DNA of 64,000 nt from assembly GCA_002384935.1 (NCBI GenBank), contig DGCD01000006.1:186001-250000 (forward strand), in the 5' to 3' direction. Shown here one piece after another: positions 26,654 through 35,248 of the stretch. Position 1 is the stretch's first letter. Every line of letters begins with the position of its first letter. The DNA comes from Pusillimonas sp. UBA3987. GTDB lineage: Bacteria; Pseudomonadota; Gammaproteobacteria; Burkholderiales; Burkholderiaceae_B. The notes beneath the pieces are model-generated. The model searched no databases. It saw only the letters and a program-made list of their open reading frames with translations, and was not told the DNA's origin. The position numbers and the translations under genes were made by a program.

Positions 26654-29434
26654 ATGACAAGACCCACAACACGCCTTATACCCGTTGCTCTGGCAACCAT
26701 CGCGGCGCTGGCCTTCACACAGGCAAAAGCAGAAAACTTCGACACAGCAGAATATCGCCAGCAATACGGCCTGGGCATGATCAACGCAGCCCAGGCCTAC
26801 CAGCAGGGTTTTACCGGGCAAGGCGTTCGCGTTGGCGTGATGGACTCGGGCATATTCAGTCTGCATCCGGAGTTCCAGGGGCGCATCGACGGCGGTTGGG
26901 ACCTCTACAACAATCGTGCCATTACGCAAACCTGGGGCCTCGATCTTGAAGGCCACGGCACGCATGTATCGGGCATTATCGCCGCCGACCGCAACAATAT
27001 CGGCATGCATGGCGTTGCCTTCAATTCAAAAGTCGTCATGATCAGAATGGATGACGACGGCGTAGAGAGCGGTGAGGAAGAGGAAAGTTACGAGCAGGAA
27101 GACTTGCTGTTCGCCCGTGGATGGAACCGGGCTGCCACCTTCGACCTGCCCATACTGAATGCCAGCCTTGGCTACAACGACTGCGACCCCGACGACACCG
27201 GCTCGCTGGCCGAACCATGCAATATCCTGGATTACGACAACGCCCAGAATATTGAAGAGCGCTACCCGCTCTCACTCGAGGGCCTGCGTGCATTAACCGA
27301 CGTCGGCACACTCATGGTGATCTCCACCGGCAATGAACAACAACCCAGCCCGGACATGCTGGCCGGGCTGCCGCACTATTTCGACGAATTCGAGGATAAC
27401 TGGATTGCCGTGGCAGCCCTGGCCGAAGATGGGCTGTTGGCAGGCTACTCAAACCACTGCGGCGTTGCTGCGCAGTGGTGTATTTCCGCCCCCGGTGGCG
27501 ACTGGGACGAGGCACGAGGCATCTACTCGACCCAAACAGGAGGTGGCTATGTACGCATGTCCGGGACGTCGATGGCTGCGCCCCATGTTGCCGGTGCCGC
27601 AGCCCTGGTGAAAGAGGCATTCCCGTTCTTCCAGGCCTACCATTTGCAACAAACCCTGTTGACCACCGCAACTGATATTGGCACGGCAGGCGTTGACAGC
27701 ACCTACGGGTGGGGGGCACTCAATGTCGGCAAGGCAGTAAAAGGGCCAGGGGCCTTCACGGATGACTTTGCGATCGATACGCTGGGATACGACACGACCT
27801 TTTCAAACGACATCGGCGGCAATGGCAAGTTAATTAAACTGGGCCAGGGATCGATCACGCTCACCGGCAGCAACGGCTACCAGGGCGGCACTGAAATTGT
27901 TGGCGGAAAAGTGGTCATGAATGGGATTCAATCCTCAACCACGACCGTACAAGGCGCCGGCACACTGGGTGGCACAGGCTCCATTCAAGACGTGCACAAC
28001 TATGGGGTGGTGGCGCCGGGTAACTCTATCGGCACCTTGAAGATCTTTGGCGACTACACAGCCTACCCGGGTTCACGTCTGGAAATTGAGGTAAACGGAA
28101 ACAATGCAACCGATGTGCTGCAGGTAACCGGCAACGTTCAACTGGATGGCACGCTGGCACTGGAAGGCGGGCCATTCCGACAGGGAATTGACTACAACTT
28201 CCTGGCGGTCATGGGCGGAGCGGTCAGCGGCAATTTTGCCGATATTGATACCGACCTGGTATTTCTCTCGCCCAACCTGCGCGTAAACAACAGCGGCGCC
28301 ATTCTGGAAGTACAACGCAACAGCGTGCCGTTTTCACGTTATTTGACATCATCAAACCAGATTGCCGTCACCAACGCACTGGACACACTTTCCAACAGCC
28401 CGCCGGCGGCCATGGGAACCATTTTCGACGAACTGCTCAATTCCACACCGGGTTCGGTCGCGGGCATTGCAGGCTCGCTTTCCGGGGAAGCCCATGCCAG
28501 CGTCCAAAGCACCCTTTTGCAATCGGCGTATCAAAGAACCGGCAGGTTATCTGAACGCATCGGCAGTGCCCAGGATATGGCAGCGGCTTCGTCTGCGTAC
28601 CCGTTGTGGGTTAGCGTGGACAACCAGTGGCAGACGATGAACGGACGCAACGGCACCGCCGACACCCGGTACCGGGATCACGGATTCACCCTGGGCGGTG
28701 ATTTTGCCATTGGCCCCGACTGGCGCGCGGGCCTGGCATTGGGCTACAGCGATGGCCGCATCGAAACAGACGACCTCCAAACAAGCACGGATGCCGACAA
28801 TTACGTTGTCTCGCTCTACTCCGGGAAAAGTTGGCGCAATGGTCACAGCCGATTGAATCTGCTGGTCGGCGCAAGCCTTTCCCGCCATAACCTTGATGCG
28901 CAACGCACTGTCAGTACCGGTGGCGTACAAACCTTAACAACCGATTACCACGGTTACGGCCGGCAAGTCTTTGCTGAACTGGGTTACGCATTTGCGGTTA
29001 CGCCAACCAGTATGCTTGAACCTTATGCATCGGTGGCCTGGTCATCCCTGAAGACCCAGGGCTTTACCGAGTCGGGCGGCGCTGCAGCCCTGGCTGCCAA
29101 AAGCCAAACCGACAACGTAGGCACCATGACGCTGGGCATTCGCGGGTTAACACACGTTGACGTTGGCAAGACGCAAGCACGGCTGCGCGCAGGATTGGGA
29201 TGGCGCTACGCTGCCGGTGACCTGGCGCCCAAACGCCGAATGCAATTTGTTGCCGCTCCGGCTGCCGCGTACACCGTCGAAGGTGTCGCACTTGCACGCA
29301 ACGCCCTGGTAGTGGAACTGGGGGCCGAAGTGGATCTTGGCCGCTACAGTGCGCTGGGTGTGTCGTACGGCGGGCAGTTCGGCGATGGCACCTCAAACAG
29401 CACGGGGTCCGTTAATTTAAGGGTGAGATTCTAG
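26654..29434 (+). CDS. Subtilisin-like autotransporter serine protease
   Basis: About 926 residues from the ATG at 26654; the upstream extension lacks a signal and is out of place. Residues 1-26 form a signal peptide (ALAFTQAKA). The S8 protease domain runs to about 350, with Asp64 (VMDSG), His101 (GHGTHVSG) and Ser306 (GTSMAAPHVAG) forming a complete triad. A PATR-type passenger repeat follows near 400-440 (LTGSNGYQGGTEIVGG). The autotransporter barrel covers about 640-926 and ends in the C-terminal Phe of VNLRVRF. It resembles SphB1-type surface proteases that process other exported proteins. It has no lipobox, unlike SphB1. Confidence 0.94.
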   Translation: MTRPTTRLIPVALATIAALAFTQAKAENFDTAEYRQQYGLGMINAAQAYQQGFTGQGVRVGVMDSGIFSLHPEFQGRIDGGWDLYNNRAITQTWGLDLEGHGTHVSGIIAADRNNIGMHGVAFNSKVVMIRMDDDGVESGEEEESYEQEDLLFARGWNRAATFDLPILNASLGYNDCDPDDTGSLAEPCNILDYDNAQNIEERYPLSLEGLRALTDVGTLMVISTGNEQQPSPDMLAGLPHYFDEFEDNWIAVAALAEDGLLAGYSNHCGVAAQWCISAPGGDWDEARGIYSTQTGGGYVRMSGTSMAAPHVAGAAALVKEAFPFFQAYHLQQTLLTTATDIGTAGVDSTYGWGALNVGKAVKGPGAFTDDFAIDTLGYDTTFSNDIGGNGKLIKLGQGSITLTGSNGYQGGTEIVGGKVVMNGIQSSTTTVQGAGTLGGTGSIQDVHNYGVVAPGNSIGTLKIFGDYTAYPGSRLEIEVNGNNATDVLQVTGNVQLDGTLALEGGPFRQGIDYNFLAVMGGAVSGNFADIDTDLVFLSPNLRVNNSGAILEVQRNSVPFSRYLTSSNQIAVTNALDTLSNSPPAAMGTIFDELLNSTPGSVAGIAGSLSGEAHASVQSTLLQSAYQRTGRLSERIGSAQDMAAASSAYPLWVSVDNQWQTMNGRNGTADTRYRDHGFTLGGDFAIGPDWRAGLALGYSDGRIETDDLQTSTDADNYVVSLYSGKSWRNGHSRLNLLVGASLSRHNLDAQRTVSTGGVQTLTTDYHGYGRQVFAELGYAFAVTPTSMLEPYASVAWSSLKTQGFTESGGAAALAAKSQTDNVGTMTLGIRGLTHVDVGKTQARLRAGLGWRYAAGDLAPKRRMQFVAAPAAAYTVEGVALARNALVVELGAEVDLGRYSALGVSYGGQFGDGTSNSTGSVNLRVRF

Positions 29435-29453
29435 CGAATGAGCCGGCCGGCAA

Positions 29454-30341
29454 TCAGTCGTAGTTGAATTGCCGCACCAGCTTGAGGAAAGCATGCAGAA
29501 TCGGCGAGGTGTCGTCCCGCCGATACATGCAGCTGAGTTCAATGTCTTTTAGGGTTTCCGAGCGCAATGGCCGGTACACCACATTGGGCAGATTCAGCGT
29601 TTGGGCCGACTGCGTGGTAATGCACACCCCGAAACCGCTTGCGACCATCGCAATACACGTGACGATGTCGTCGGTTGCCTGCTCAACCTTGAACTTCAAA
29701 CCTTCAATCCGGAACGCGGCGGCGATTTCCTCGCCCAAACCGTGCATGGGCGCATTCGGATAGACAACCAGTGGTTCATTGTCCAGATCGGCCAGGGTAA
29801 TGTAGGTCCGCTTGCACAGCGGATGCCCTTTATACAACCCCACCAGAAAAGGCTCACGCAATACGATTTCCACTGCCAGGTCGTCTTCGTCGGGCACCAG
29901 ACGGTTGAACCCGATCGTAATGCGCCGCTCACGCAACGCCTCCAACTGCTGGGCCTTGGTCATGTTGTAAAGTGCAACCTTAACCTTGGGACGGCGTTGA
30001 CGGAACTCACTCAGGATGCGCGGAATGGCATTGAGCACGCCCGAGCTGAAAAACGCAACATCAAGACGCCCGATATAACCCTGTTCCGCCAGTTGCGCAC
30101 GCTCCTCGGCGCGACGACTCAGCGCCAATACGTTGGGCACCTCTTCAAGCAGCGCGCGACCCGACTCTGTCAGTTCGGCCCCTTTTGGCGTACGTGTAAA
30201 CAGTGTCACGCCCAGTTCTTCTTCCAGTGCCTTGATATGTCGCGTAAGAGGCGGCTGCGTAATATGCAGTTTGGCCGCGGCCCGGCCGAAATTCTGTTCC
30301 TGCGCCAACATTAAAAAGTAGCGCATCTGCTTCAGATCCAT
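29454..30341 (-). CDS. LysR family regulator, BenM/CatM/CatR type
   Basis: From the ATG at 30341 it has 295 residues; the longer open frame upstream crosses the operator region. The N-terminus MDLKQMRYFLMLAQEQNFGRAA with LHITQPPLTRHIKALEEELG is the HTH of the BenM/CatM/CatR group that senses cis,cis-muconate or benzoate. It is divergent from an intradiol dioxygenase gene. An ATAC-N7-GTAT site between them matches the recognition sequence known for this group. It most likely activates the dioxygenase operon when bound to an aromatic metabolite. Confidence 0.9.
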   Translation of the reverse strand: MDLKQMRYFLMLAQEQNFGRAAAKLHITQPPLTRHIKALEEELGVTLFTRTPKGAELTESGRALLEEVPNVLALSRRAEERAQLAEQGYIGRLDVAFFSSGVLNAIPRILSEFRQRRPKVKVALYNMTKAQQLEALRERRITIGFNRLVPDEDDLAVEIVLREPFLVGLYKGHPLCKRTYITLADLDNEPLVVYPNAPMHGLGEEIAAAFRIEGLKFKVEQATDDIVTCIAMVASGFGVCITTQSAQTLNLPNVVYRPLRSETLKDIELSCMYRRDDTSPILHAFLKLVRQFNYD

Positions 30342-30377
30342 GCGACCACCCTCTTGATATTTATAATACCCATAATC

Positions 30378-30392
30378 ATACCGAAAAGGTAT
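30378..30392. promoter_or_regulatory. ATAC-N7-GTAT operator for a BenM/CatM-type regulator
   Basis: ATAC at 30378-30381 and GTAT at 30389-30392 are separated by 7 bp, the exact consensus of CatM/BenM primary sites. Further half-sites are ATAC at 30366-30369 and GTAT at 30410-30413. The site lies between the divergent regulator and the dioxygenase gene. Confidence 0.75.
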
Positions 30393-30488
30393 TAAATATT
30401 GATAATTTAGTATTGGACGATATGACGCATTCAATGCGAATATTGGAAGTTAGCCTACTTGACATTGATACGCTATTCCCGATGCGCC

Positions 30489-31433
30489 ATGATCATTAAA
30501 GACCAAAACGACATTACCAAGGCAGTATTGGCGGAAATTGCCCGTGCGCCCAGCCCTCGCTTCAGGGAAATCATGTCGGCTGCCGTGACGCATTTGCATG
30601 GTTTTGCCCGCGACGCCCAATTGACCGAAGCCGAGTTTCACCAAATGTGCCAGTACATTGCACGGCTGGGCCAGCTTACAACACCTTCGCACAACGAAGT
30701 GGTACTGGCATGCGGCTCGCTGGGTTTGTCGTCGCTGGTTTGCCTGCTGAATAATGGCGAAAACGGGCAAACCGAAACAACAGCCAATTTAATGGGCCCA
30801 TTCTGGCGACTCAATTCCCCGGCAACGGAAAATGGCGGCTCTATTGTCCGTTCACCCACCCCCGGAGACCCTATTTTCGTGGAAGCCTGGGTAAAAGACA
30901 AAAAGGGCAACCCTGTCTCACAAGCAACCGTCGATGTATGGCATACGTCGGCCGACGGCTTCTACGAAAATCAGGATCCCGAGCAAGCCGAAATGAATTT
31001 GCGCGGCCAGTTTACAACCGACGAGAACGGCTATCTTGCGTTTCGCAGCGTGAAGCCCGCCGGCTACCCTATTCCTGTCTCGGGGCCGGTTGGAGAACTG
31101 CTTCAAGCACAAGGGCGCCACAACATGCGCCCTGCACACATTCACTTCATGGTGTTCAAAGAAGGCTTCAAAACACAGTTTTCCCAGGTCTATTCAAGCG
31201 ATGACCCGAACGTCGATACCGATGCCCAATTTGGCGTTACCCAGGCGCTTCTTGGCGAGTACGTCAAACACGAGGGCAACGCCCCCAGCGCCGATATCGA
31301 AGGCGTGTGGTACTCATTGCAATGCGAGTTTGTCATTGAGCCCGGCAAAGCAACGTTACCCAGGCCGCCCATTACAGAAAAAACCCATGCGCCCCGGCCC
31401 GAACGGGTCGTACTTGAACGCGCACCCGATTAA
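30489..31433 (+). CDS. Intradiol ring-cleavage dioxygenase (catechol/hydroxyquinol 1,2-dioxygenase type)
   Basis: About 314 residues from the ATG at 30489; an upstream TTG is possible. An N-terminal helical dimerisation domain (residues 1-105) precedes the catalytic beta-sandwich. Four non-haem Fe(III) ligands are visible: Tyr in GFYENQ, Tyr in KPAGYPIP, and both His in MRPAHIHF. GPVG and FRSVKPAGYPIPVSG recall hydroxyquinol 1,2-dioxygenases. It cleaves between the two hydroxyls. The product would be muconate or maleylacetate, yet the genes that follow belong to the extradiol (meta) lower pathway. No muconate cycloisomerase or maleylacetate reductase is present. Confidence 0.9.
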   Translation: MIIKDQNDITKAVLAEIARAPSPRFREIMSAAVTHLHGFARDAQLTEAEFHQMCQYIARLGQLTTPSHNEVVLACGSLGLSSLVCLLNNGENGQTETTANLMGPFWRLNSPATENGGSIVRSPTPGDPIFVEAWVKDKKGNPVSQATVDVWHTSADGFYENQDPEQAEMNLRGQFTTDENGYLAFRSVKPAGYPIPVSGPVGELLQAQGRHNMRPAHIHFMVFKEGFKTQFSQVYSSDDPNVDTDAQFGVTQALLGEYVKHEGNAPSADIEGVWYSLQCEFVIEPGKATLPRPPITEKTHAPRPERVVLERAPD

Positions 31434-31475
31434 ACTGCATTCCATCTACTTACGTTTATCTGAAAGGATCCTTAG

Positions 31476-32282
31476 ATGACGCCTGATCAAATTAAAACCG
31501 CCGCTGCCGCATTGCGCCAGGCTGCCGAAACCGGCCAAGCCATCGGTGCCTTGCGCAACGACTACCCTGAACTGACGATTGAATCGGCCTACGCCATTCA
31601 ACAAATCAACACCGACCACCGCCTCAAACAGGGCCGCCGGCGCATCGGCTGCAAAATCGGCCTCACATCCCCGGCGGTTCAAAAGCAACTTGGCGTCGAC
31701 CAACCCGACTTCGGCATGCTGTTCGACGACATGGGCTACGGCGATGGCGAACCCATCCCTTTTTCTGCGCTGATGCAGCCCAAGGTGGAAGCAGAAATTG
31801 CCTTTGTGCTCAAGAAAAACCTCGACATGCCCAACCCCACCCAGGTTGATGTCATGCAGGCAATCGACTACGCACTGCCGGCTATCGAGATCGTAGGCAG
31901 CCGCATCGCCAATTGGGACATCCGCATTACCGACACCATTGCCGACAACGCTTCATCATCAACCTACGTACTCGGTACAACACCGCGCAAGCTCAACGAA
32001 TTCGACGTGCGCCTGTGCGGCATGGCCATGATGAAAAACGGCGAACCTGTTTCGGTGGGTGCTGGCGCAGCGTGCCTGGGCAACCCGATTAATGCCGTGG
32101 TCTGGCTGGCTCGCACGCTTTCCCGACTGGGCACGCCTTTGCAGGCAGGCGAACTTGTTCTATCCGGCGCGCTGGGCCCCATGGCCCCCGTCAATCCGGG
32201 CGAAATCTTTGAAGCCCGAATCAATAGCCTGGGTAATGTCCGGGCAGTTTTTGAGCCAGACACCACGAAGGAAGAAAAATGA
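31476..32282 (+). CDS. 2-oxopent-4-enoate (2-hydroxypenta-2,4-dienoate) hydratase
   Basis: A 268-residue member of the MhpD/XylJ/DmpE family of the fumarylacetoacetase fold. It hydrates 2-oxopent-4-enoate to 4-hydroxy-2-oxovalerate in the meta-cleavage lower pathway. Diagnostic parts are IGCKIGLTSPAVQKQLGV, EAEIAFVLKKNL with the metal ligand Glu residues, and ADNASSSTYVLG. The stop overlaps the next gene's ATG (ATGA at 32279), so it is translationally coupled to its homologue, the decarboxylase. The order dioxygenase-hydratase-decarboxylase is an operon with gaps under 50 bp. Confidence 0.9.
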   Translation: MTPDQIKTAAAALRQAAETGQAIGALRNDYPELTIESAYAIQQINTDHRLKQGRRRIGCKIGLTSPAVQKQLGVDQPDFGMLFDDMGYGDGEPIPFSALMQPKVEAEIAFVLKKNLDMPNPTQVDVMQAIDYALPAIEIVGSRIANWDIRITDTIADNASSSTYVLGTTPRKLNEFDVRLCGMAMMKNGEPVSVGAGAACLGNPINAVVWLARTLSRLGTPLQAGELVLSGALGPMAPVNPGEIFEARINSLGNVRAVFEPDTTKEEK

Positions 32283-33046
32283 AGTCCATAGCTGAATACG
32301 CAGAACTTCTGGATGAAGCCGCTCGACTGGGCAATGAAGTGCCCCAGTTCGACACCGATAACAAACTCTCGCTGGACGACGCCTACGCGATTCAGAAAGC
32401 CTCTATTGAGCGACGCCTGAATCGTGGTGAGCGACGTGTCGGCGTGAAAATGGGCTTTACCAGCCGCGCAAAAATGATTCAAATGGGTTTGTCAGACGTT
32501 ATCTGGGGACGTTTGACCGATGCAATGCAAGTTGAAGAAGGCGGCAGCATCGAGCTCAATGGTTACGTGCATCCCCGTGCAGAACCCGAACTGGCTTTTC
32601 TGCTGAAGCGCCCGCTAACCGGCGACGTCACCGGGCCTGAAGCCCTGGCCGCCGTTGAGGCCATTGCACCTGCCATCGAAATCATCGACTCACGCTATAA
32701 AGACTTCAAGTTCACATTGCCCGAAGTCATTGCCGACAACGCCTCGTCGAGCAGTTTTGTGATTGGCGCCTGGCACGACCCCAGAACTGATTTCAGCAAT
32801 CTGGGCCTTACTTTAAGCATGAATGGCAAAACCGTTCAAGTGGGCTCAACCGCCGCGCTATTGGGCAACCCCTTGCGATCACTGGTTGCCGCGGCACGCG
32901 TAGCCGCGCAAGCCGGTGAACCTCTGCAGGCCGGCTGGATCGTGATGGCCGGCGGTGCAACACCGGCTGAATGGATCAAACCGGGCCAGTATGTTTCGGT
33001 CCAAATGGAAGGGTTGGGAGAATGCGGTTTCCACGCAAAGGACTAA
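32279..33046 (+). CDS. 4-oxalocrotonate decarboxylase (XylI/DmpH type)
   Basis: A 255-residue protein homologous to the hydratase before it, with VGVKMGFTSRAKMIQMG, EPELAFLLKRPL and ADNASSSSFVIG. The RAKMIQMGL segment separates the decarboxylases from the hydratases. It converts 4-oxalocrotonate to 2-oxopent-4-enoate and usually forms a complex with the hydratase, which fits the ATGA overlap. The matching tautomerase and semialdehyde dehydrogenase that would supply 4-oxalocrotonate are not in the window. Confidence 0.9.
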   Translation: MKSIAEYAELLDEAARLGNEVPQFDTDNKLSLDDAYAIQKASIERRLNRGERRVGVKMGFTSRAKMIQMGLSDVIWGRLTDAMQVEEGGSIELNGYVHPRAEPELAFLLKRPLTGDVTGPEALAAVEAIAPAIEIIDSRYKDFKFTLPEVIADNASSSSFVIGAWHDPRTDFSNLGLTLSMNGKTVQVGSTAALLGNPLRSLVAAARVAAQAGEPLQAGWIVMAGGATPAEWIKPGQYVSVQMEGLGECGFHAKD

Positions 33047-33122
33047 CGCACCTGCCCTGGCCGGGGGGCACAACGCCCCAACGGCCTTCGACTAGTTTTT
33101 ACGACTCCTGAAGGAGCACACC

Positions 33123-34082
33123 ATGACACAGAAAATCAAAGCCGCCATTATCGGCTCAGGCAATATCGGCACCGACCTCATGATTAAAATCATGCGCAAC
33201 AGCCCTATTCTTGAAATGGGCGCCATGGTTGGGATCGACCCGAAATCCGACGGCCTGGCCCGTGCCGAGCGCCTGGGGGTAGCTACGACCGCCGAGGGGA
33301 TCGAGGGCCTGGTCAAGCTCGACGTCTTCAAGGATATCGATGTGGTCTTCGATGCCACATCGGCCGGTGCCCACAAGCACCACAACGAAATTTTGCAAAA
33401 GCACGGCATCCAGGTCATCGATCTGACCCCTGCCGCAATCGGCCCGTTTGTCATTCCCGCGCTGAATCTGGAAGCCGAGAATGCCAGCAACATGAATATG
33501 GTGACCTGCGGTGGCCAGGCCACCATTCCCATAGTAGGCGCGGTGTCGCAAGTGGCTAAAGTGCACTACGCTGAAATTGTCGCCTCTATTTCCAGCAAGT
33601 CGGCAGGGCCGGGCACGCGCGCCAATATCGACGAGTTCACTGAAACCACCCGCGACGCCATTGAAAAACTGGGTGGTGCCGAACGCGGCAAGGCCATTAT
33701 TATCCTGAATCCCGCTGAGCCCCCACTGATCATGCGCGACACCGTCTTCGTGCTGTCCGAGCCTGCCGACCAGAAGAAGGTGGAAGAAAGTATCGAGAAA
33801 ATGGTGGCCAAGGTGCAGTCGTATGTCCCGGGTTATCGCCTCAAGCAGAAGGTGCAGTTCGATGTCGTCGACGAATCGGCTCCCATGAATGTGCCGGGAA
33901 TCGGCCCGCGCCACGGCCTGAAGATTGCCGTATATCTGGAAGTGGAAGGTGCCGCGCATTATTTGCCTGCATACGCCGGCAACCTCGACATCATGACTTC
34001 GGCAGCACTGGCCTGCGGCGACATGATGGCGCGCCGGCGCCTTGAAGCCGGAATGTCAAGAACACAGAAGGAAGTGGTGTAA
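33123..34082 (+). CDS. Acetaldehyde dehydrogenase (acetylating)
   Basis: A 319-residue DmpF/MhpF/BphJ-type enzyme that turns acetaldehyde, NAD+ and CoA into acetyl-CoA. The N-terminal Rossmann motif GSGNIGTDLMIKIMR and the catalytic Cys in NMVTCGGQATIPI are intact, and GPGTRANIDEFTETT follows. The SD (GAAGGAG) is strong. The stop overlaps the start of the aldolase gene (TAATG). The two proteins form a channelling complex in this family. Confidence 0.95.
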   Translation: MTQKIKAAIIGSGNIGTDLMIKIMRNSPILEMGAMVGIDPKSDGLARAERLGVATTAEGIEGLVKLDVFKDIDVVFDATSAGAHKHHNEILQKHGIQVIDLTPAAIGPFVIPALNLEAENASNMNMVTCGGQATIPIVGAVSQVAKVHYAEIVASISSKSAGPGTRANIDEFTETTRDAIEKLGGAERGKAIIILNPAEPPLIMRDTVFVLSEPADQKKVEESIEKMVAKVQSYVPGYRLKQKVQFDVVDESAPMNVPGIGPRHGLKIAVYLEVEGAAHYLPAYAGNLDIMTSAALACGDMMARRRLEAGMSRTQKEVV

Positions 34083-35119
34083 TGGATACGCAAAAGAAAC
34101 TCTATATCTCCGACGTTACCCTGCGTGATGGCAGCCATGCCATTCGACATCAATACAGTGTCGACAACGTTCGCGCTATTGCCAAGGCGCTCGACGAAGC
34201 AGGTGTCTACAGTATTGAAGTGGCGCACGGCGACGGCCTGGAAGGTTCCAGCTTCAACTATGGGTTCGGGGCGCACAGCGATGTGGAATGGATTACGGCA
34301 GCCGCCGAATCCGTTACCGATACCAAGATTGCCACCCTGCTGCTGCCCGGTATCGGTACCATGCACGATTTGCGTCGTGCCTACGATGCCGGTGCGCGCG
34401 TGGTCCGAGTGGCCACGCATTGCACCGAAGCCGACGTTTCCCGCCAGCATATCAGCTATGCCAACGAACTGGGCATGGACGCGGTGGGCTTTCTGATGAT
34501 GAGCCACATGATCGAGCCTGCCAAATTGGCTGAACAGGCCAAACTCATGGAAAACTACGGTGCCAGTTGCATCTATGTGGTTGATTCGGGCGGCGCCTTG
34601 AACATGAATGACGTGCGCGACCGTTTCCGCGCTTTGAAAGACGTTCTGAAACCCGAAACCGAAACCGGCATACACGCCCACCATAACCTGAGCCTGGGCG
34701 TGGCAAATTCAATTGTGGCAGTGGAAGAAGGATGCGATCGCATCGACGCCAGCCTGGCCGGCATGGGCGCAGGCGCGGGCAACGCACCGTTGGAAGTGTT
34801 CATTGCCGCAGCCGAGCGCCTGGGCTGGAATCACGGGTGCGATCTTTACAAACTGATGGACGCGGCCGACGACCTGGTTCGCCCGCTGCAGGATCGCCCT
34901 GTTCGCGTCGACCGCGAAACACTGGCACTGGGTTACGCCGGCGTCTATTCCAGCTTCCTGCGCCACGCAGAAGCTGCGGCAGCCAAGTACAACCTGAAAA
35001 CGGTCGATATCCTTGTAGAGCTGGGTCGCCGCAAAATGGTGGGGGGCCAGGAAGACATGATTGTCGATGTCGCGCTCGACCTACTTGCAAGCCAGGAACA
35101 AATGAGCAACAATCAATAA
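34082..35119 (+). CDS. 4-hydroxy-2-oxovalerate aldolase
   Basis: A 345-residue DmpG/MhpE/BphI-type aldolase that splits 4-hydroxy-2-oxovalerate into pyruvate and acetaldehyde. The HMGL-like TIM barrel begins SDVTLRDGSHAIRHQYS, whose Arg-Asp and His are active-site residues. GIHAHHNLSLGVANS supplies the Mn-binding His pair. The C-terminal DsbR-like communication domain is present (YAGVYSSFLRHAE). It is the last enzyme of the lower pathway here and starts inside the stop of its partner dehydrogenase. Confidence 0.95.
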   Translation: MDTQKKLYISDVTLRDGSHAIRHQYSVDNVRAIAKALDEAGVYSIEVAHGDGLEGSSFNYGFGAHSDVEWITAAAESVTDTKIATLLLPGIGTMHDLRRAYDAGARVVRVATHCTEADVSRQHISYANELGMDAVGFLMMSHMIEPAKLAEQAKLMENYGASCIYVVDSGGALNMNDVRDRFRALKDVLKPETETGIHAHHNLSLGVANSIVAVEEGCDRIDASLAGMGAGAGNAPLEVFIAAAERLGWNHGCDLYKLMDAADDLVRPLQDRPVRVDRETLALGYAGVYSSFLRHAEAAAAKYNLKTVDILVELGRRKMVGGQEDMIVDVALDLLASQEQMSNNQ

Positions 35120-35165
35120 CCGTAACATTCAGCACACTTAATCTGAAAGGGTTCTGAACAGTTAT

Positions 35166-35200
35166 TGCCTGCCTGCAGTCTTCCTGGCTGCAGGCAGGCA
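35166..35200 (+). repeat. Perfect 13-bp inverted repeat between aldolase and binding-protein genes
   Basis: TGCCTGCCTGCAG (35166-35178) and CTGCAGGCAGGCA (35188-35200) flank a 9-base loop, 47 bp after the aldolase stop and 48 bp before the next start. There is no T-run. A hairpin here would stabilise or partly terminate the upstream message and set a different level for the binding protein. Confidence 0.7.
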
Positions 35201-35248
35201 TACCTTAACGGTATTAGACTCATAACCAAAATTCTCAGGAGACGACAA

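Noticed and set aside
29601..30314. A 237-residue plus-strand frame
   Set aside because: It is antisense to the BenM-like LysR gene and shows no coding features of its own.
33156..33959. A 267-residue open frame on the minus strand
   Set aside because: It is antisense to the acetaldehyde dehydrogenase gene, with His-rich composition and no domain or ribosome-binding site.
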